A DNA stretch of 7,309 nt from an uncultured Actinomycetes bacterium (GTDB lineage Bacteria; Actinomycetota; Actinomycetes; S36-B12), in contig CAJIYV010000123.1 in the NCBI GenBank assembly GCA_905181745.1, positions 1 to 7,309 of the forward strand. Reading direction: 5' to 3'. The position numbers and the translations under genes are program-made. Each line of letters starts with the position of its first letter. Within the stretch, counting starts at the first letter, position 1. The notes beneath the pieces were generated by a model, which was given only the letters and a program-made list of their open reading frames with translations, did not search any database and had not been told where the DNA came from. Below are positions 4,430 to 7,309 of the stretch, one piece after another.

Positions 4430-7164
4430 GGATTCATGCACTTGAAATTACCGGGATCGGCCCGTTTCGTGACAAACAGGTGATTAATTTTGATGAGCTC
4501 AGTTCTGCAGGCCTGTTCCTAATTGACGGACCCACCGCGACCGGCAAGACCACGATCATTGACTCGATCACCTACGCATTATTCAGCACTTTAAGCGGTG
4601 AGGAGTCGGCAAAAGACCGAATGCGCAGTGATTACAGCGAAGGACATGAACGTTCACAGATAGTGCTCGATTTCTCAGTCAATGGAATTAGGCACAAGAT
4701 TATTCGTGGGATTCCATACTCATTTATAAAAGAAAACGGAACTGGCGAGACCAAACGCGCAGCGACCCAGTCATTAATCAGATTTGATTCCACTGGGGAG
4801 CAAGATTTTTCACTCACCCACGCCACAGAGATTGGCAGCTACCTCACAGATCTACTGCACTTAAATGCCCAGCAGTTTCGGCAACTCGTTGTCTTGGCCC
4901 AAGGTGAATTCGCCGCGCTGTTACGCATGAATCCGAGCGATCGACTGAAGGCATTACGAGATTTACTGGGAGACAACTTTTATGCACAATTGCAGAGCGA
5001 GCTGGACCAACGTGGGAAACAAGCAGAGTTCGCGATCGAGAGTGCTCACTCAGCAATCAGGGATATCGCCGTCCAGATTCAAGGAATGTTGAGTGACTCT
5101 GACCCAAGCGATTTACATGAGCGAGTTGATGAACTCGTTGATTCACACCCGAGTGATGCAATTACTATCACTCAGGAAGTGAATAACTATTTTGAACTAA
5201 CAGCACAAAATGCTGAATCACATAAGGAAGAAGCGAGGTTATTCGCTGAACCCCTTCACATTCAATTTAATGATCTCATTGATATCGAGGAAAAACTCGG
5301 GAAATTAATTCAACTTGAGGAACTAGTCAAGGAAACTAGAGACAAATTAGGGTCGGATGAGCGGGAACTCTCACTAGATAAAGTTCCTAGGTTAATTGTC
5401 GCAAACCACGAGCTCATTGGTCAGTTAAAGCCGTTGGTTGATTGGCAAATCGCGGCGACGAAGCGCACATCTCGGCGGGAGAAGTTGGTCGCGGAATTAA
5501 ACGAAAAAGAAGTGCACCGCACGACACTCACCGACTCTATTGCGGCTTACCCGCGATTAGCTACTGAACTGAAAGAAGAAATTTCAGTAGCAACAGGTGC
5601 TGCAATGCAGATAAAAAAATTAGAAGAGCAAGTACAAATTCAAGAAAAGATGTCCCAACTACTCACTCAGTTGGAAAAGGCAGAGGCCTATCATTTGCAA
5701 TTGGGTGAAGAACTCACACAGTACCAATTGGAACTGCACAATTGCGAGTACGAGGTAACCCGATCAGAACTCGAACTCTCTCGAGCGCAGCGCACACAAC
5801 TTGAGCATCGAGTCGCGTTACTGGCGAGTGAATTGGCAGACGGAGAGCCTTGTGCAGTGTGTGGTTCCCTTCATCACCCGCGACCTGCAAGCAGTGAAGT
5901 GGAGATTGAACTCATTACCGATCGTGTATTGGAGTCGTTGGAAAATGGGTTAAAAACCGCTAGGACACTACGAAACGATCAGAAAATGAAGGTAGAGGCG
6001 CGAAATTCTGAGGTATCGCTGGCAAAAATAGAGCTGGCCACGTTGAACGGAAAAGTGTCAGGTACTTCACCCAAAGACGTAGCGACAGTTCTGGCTCAAT
6101 TAGAAGCAGAGATAACGCTCAAGTGGAATCTATTGGAACAAAGCGAACGTTTACAAGCAAAACTCACACAACTAGATCTCGAATATAAGACTAGTGCGGA
6201 TGCACGAGTGCTAGTAGAGCAAGAGCTTGAGATTTCGCGCACACAATTGTTTGAATTCGATGCTGAGGTCAAACAAAAAGAATCAGATCTAGCGAAGTTG
6301 ATAGGTGTCAACGAAAATGCTTCGGACACTCTCATTAAGCTTGAAACTAGTAACACTCGGTTGAGTAGATGGCTCGATGCGCAACACGAATTTGATTCGA
6401 TGGCCAGGACACTTTCCCCTGAGGTCCTGCACATTAATAGTCACGAATTCTCTGCAAAATTCGACAAAGTGGAGGCTGAACTCACGCAAGCGCAGGAAGT
6501 GGTCAAAAAGGCCGAAGATAATCACACCATCGCGTTAAGTACCGCCAAGTCGGTATCGACTCTGGTGAAGAAATTCGTGAAAGAAAAAAAAGGTGTGGAA
6601 AAACTTTCCATCAACCTGGCTGAATCAGTTTCTTTGGGGGCAATTGTTACCGCAAGGTCTTCCGTAAATACAAAAAAATTAACCTTGGAGAGCTACGCGC
6701 TGCAACTTCGATTTGCCCACGTATTGGAATCGGCATCAATTCACTTACGCAAAATGAGTAGCGGCCGGTTGTCATTTCTTCTTGATGAAGACGCTACCGG
6801 TCGCGGGAACACCGGTCTTGGAATTAGTGTGATGGATGAATCAACGGGAGACCCTCGTCCGACGACCTCGCTCTCAGGCGGTGAAACTTTTTATGCGTCC
6901 TTATCACTGGCTTTGGGTTTAGCTGATGTAGTTCAAAGTGAGACTGGCGGGGTTTCACTCGAGACCCTTTTTGTTGACGAAGGATTTGGTTCTCTTGACA
7001 CAGAAACTTTAGAGCGAGTGCTCGACCAACTCGATCAACTTAAATCAGGCGGTCGAACCATCGGGGTAATTAGCCACGTGAGCGAAATGAAGGAACGATT
7101 CCCAGATCGGATTGTCGTTTCTCGAGAAATCGATGGACCAAGCCGCATTATTCAGACTCGGTAA
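4426..7164 (+). CDS. sbcC: ATPase subunit SbcC (Rad50-like) of the SbcCD complex
   Basis: This 912-residue SMC-type ATPase partners with SbcD; ATP binding controls access of DNA to the nuclease. The N-terminal ATPase half carries Walker A GPTATGKTT (35-43) and the Q-loop LAQGEF (157-162, Gln159). Two long Glu/Lys/Leu-rich coiled-coil arms (about 190-460 and 495-745) flank a zinc hook CAVC (Cys476, Cys479), which lies almost exactly at mid-protein and is followed by GSLHHPRP. The C-terminal half (about 755-912) has the ABC signature LSGGE (816-820), Walker B LFVDEGFGSLD (848-858, Asp851 and Glu852, with the D-loop SLD) and the H-loop His884. All catalytic motifs are intact. The length is somewhat below E. 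coli SbcC (1048), implying shorter arms. The start is GTG at 4426 inside GTGA, overlapping the sbcD stop, with no clear Shine-Dalgarno site, consistent with coupling. The gene ends in tandem TAA TAA. Confidence 0.97.
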   Translation: MRIHALEITGIGPFRDKQVINFDELSSAGLFLIDGPTATGKTTIIDSITYALFSTLSGEESAKDRMRSDYSEGHERSQIVLDFSVNGIRHKIIRGIPYSFIKENGTGETKRAATQSLIRFDSTGEQDFSLTHATEIGSYLTDLLHLNAQQFRQLVVLAQGEFAALLRMNPSDRLKALRDLLGDNFYAQLQSELDQRGKQAEFAIESAHSAIRDIAVQIQGMLSDSDPSDLHERVDELVDSHPSDAITITQEVNNYFELTAQNAESHKEEARLFAEPLHIQFNDLIDIEEKLGKLIQLEELVKETRDKLGSDERELSLDKVPRLIVANHELIGQLKPLVDWQIAATKRTSRREKLVAELNEKEVHRTTLTDSIAAYPRLATELKEEISVATGAAMQIKKLEEQVQIQEKMSQLLTQLEKAEAYHLQLGEELTQYQLELHNCEYEVTRSELELSRAQRTQLEHRVALLASELADGEPCAVCGSLHHPRPASSEVEIELITDRVLESLENGLKTARTLRNDQKMKVEARNSEVSLAKIELATLNGKVSGTSPKDVATVLAQLEAEITLKWNLLEQSERLQAKLTQLDLEYKTSADARVLVEQELEISRTQLFEFDAEVKQKESDLAKLIGVNENASDTLIKLETSNTRLSRWLDAQHEFDSMARTLSPEVLHINSHEFSAKFDKVEAELTQAQEVVKKAEDNHTIALSTAKSVSTLVKKFVKEKKGVEKLSINLAESVSLGAIVTARSSVNTKKLTLESYALQLRFAHVLESASIHLRKMSSGRLSFLLDEDATGRGNTGLGISVMDESTGDPRPTTSLSGGETFYASLSLALGLADVVQSETGGVSLETLFVDEGFGSLDTETLERVLDQLDQLKSGGRTIGVISHVSEMKERFPDRIVVSREIDGPSRIIQTR

Positions 7165-7203
7165 TAAGCGTATTTCCACTCTCATAAAGCGGCCACCTGT
7201 TGG

Positions 7204-7209
7204 TACCCT
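7204..7209 (+). promoter_or_regulatory. Putative -10 element of a leaderless thioesterase-like transcript
   Basis: TACCCT matches TANNNT and is followed by exactly 6 nt (GCACAC) and then the ATG at 7216. The same geometry occurs at the phosphatase gene. No Shine-Dalgarno sequence precedes the ATG. CTCATA at 7181-7186 is at 17-bp spacing but is a poor -35 match. If real, the gene is transcribed independently of sbcC even though it lies only 51 nt downstream. Confidence 0.5.
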
Positions 7210-7215
7210 GCACAC

Positions 7216-7309
7216 ATGTCTGTTAAAGCGGAGATCACCGGGGCGTCGATAACGGTGCTTAAACGGTTGGAATGGGCGGATACGGATGCGGCTGGCCATA
7301 ACCACTTCT
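7216..7309 (+). CDS. Hotdog-fold acyl-CoA thioesterase-like protein (5' end, partial)
   Basis: Only the first 31 residues are inside the window. After a short lead (MSVKAEITGASITVLKR) comes LEWADTDAAGHNHF (18-31). This matches the opening strand and active-site loop of the 4-hydroxybenzoyl-CoA thioesterase family, pattern W-x-D-x-D-x-x-G-H. Asp24 aligns with the catalytic aspartate of Pseudomonas 4HBT-type enzymes, and the His that follows Gly is typical of the acyl-CoA thioesterase branch. The acyl substrate cannot be inferred from this fragment. The ATG at 7216 has no ribosome binding site but sits 6 nt after TACCCT, suggesting leaderless expression. It follows sbcC by 51 nt with no terminator hairpin visible. 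The family call rests on a single motif. Confidence 0.7.
   Translation, partial: MSVKAEITGASITVLKRLEWADTDAAGHNHF

Noticed and set aside
4530..4560. Possible degenerate Walker A in SbcC (GPTATGKTT rather than the usual GPTGAGKTT)
   Set aside because: The essential GxxxxGK[ST] pattern is intact and the variable positions tolerate Ala and Thr, so there is no reason to suspect loss of ATPase activity.
7165..7203. Intrinsic terminator after sbcC
   Set aside because: No stable GC stem followed by T residues is seen in this 39-nt stretch; only short palindromes such as GGTACC occur nearby.

Overview
This looks like an ordinary chromosomal segment of a moderate-GC actinobacterium, plausibly a small-genome Microbacteriaceae-type lineage. 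Four things point that way: frequent GTG/TTG starts, a DnaA box of the actinobacterial type (TTGTCCACA), two probable leaderless starts placed 6 nt after a TANNNT -10 element, and roughly 50% GC by eye. The taxonomic placement is inference; no rRNA or phylogenetic marker was compared. I saw no mobile element, CRISPR array, tRNA, rRNA or phage gene.

Layout. Bases 1-178 hold the 3' end of an unidentified gene (+). After a 160-nt spacer comes a six-helix membrane protein of the DUF975 / GPDPase-membrane-domain type (339-1058, +). It converges, with only 3 nt between, on a low-molecular-weight protein tyrosine phosphatase (1062-1583, -). A 277-nt divergent intergenic region (1584-1860) follows and carries a small group of DnaA-box-like sequences, including a perfect 8-bp inverted pair. 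Downstream, on the + strand, lies a tight gene run: the replicative helicase dnaB (1861-3243), then sbcD (3266-4429) after 22 nt, then sbcC (4426-7164) overlapping by GTGA. The window ends in the first 31 codons of a hotdog-fold thioesterase-like gene (7216 onward), which appears to have its own leaderless promoter.

How the genes work together. DnaB unwinds DNA at the replication fork. SbcC and SbcD form the Mre11/Rad50-type nuclease that cleaves hairpins and processes DNA ends, including those arising at forks. Their apparent co-transcription ties fork progression to fork repair, and the DnaA-box-like sites upstream raise the possibility that replication-initiation status influences this operon and/or the divergent phosphatase gene. 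I did not find a clearly undescribed system. The regulatory architecture around 1584-1860 is the part most worth a second look.
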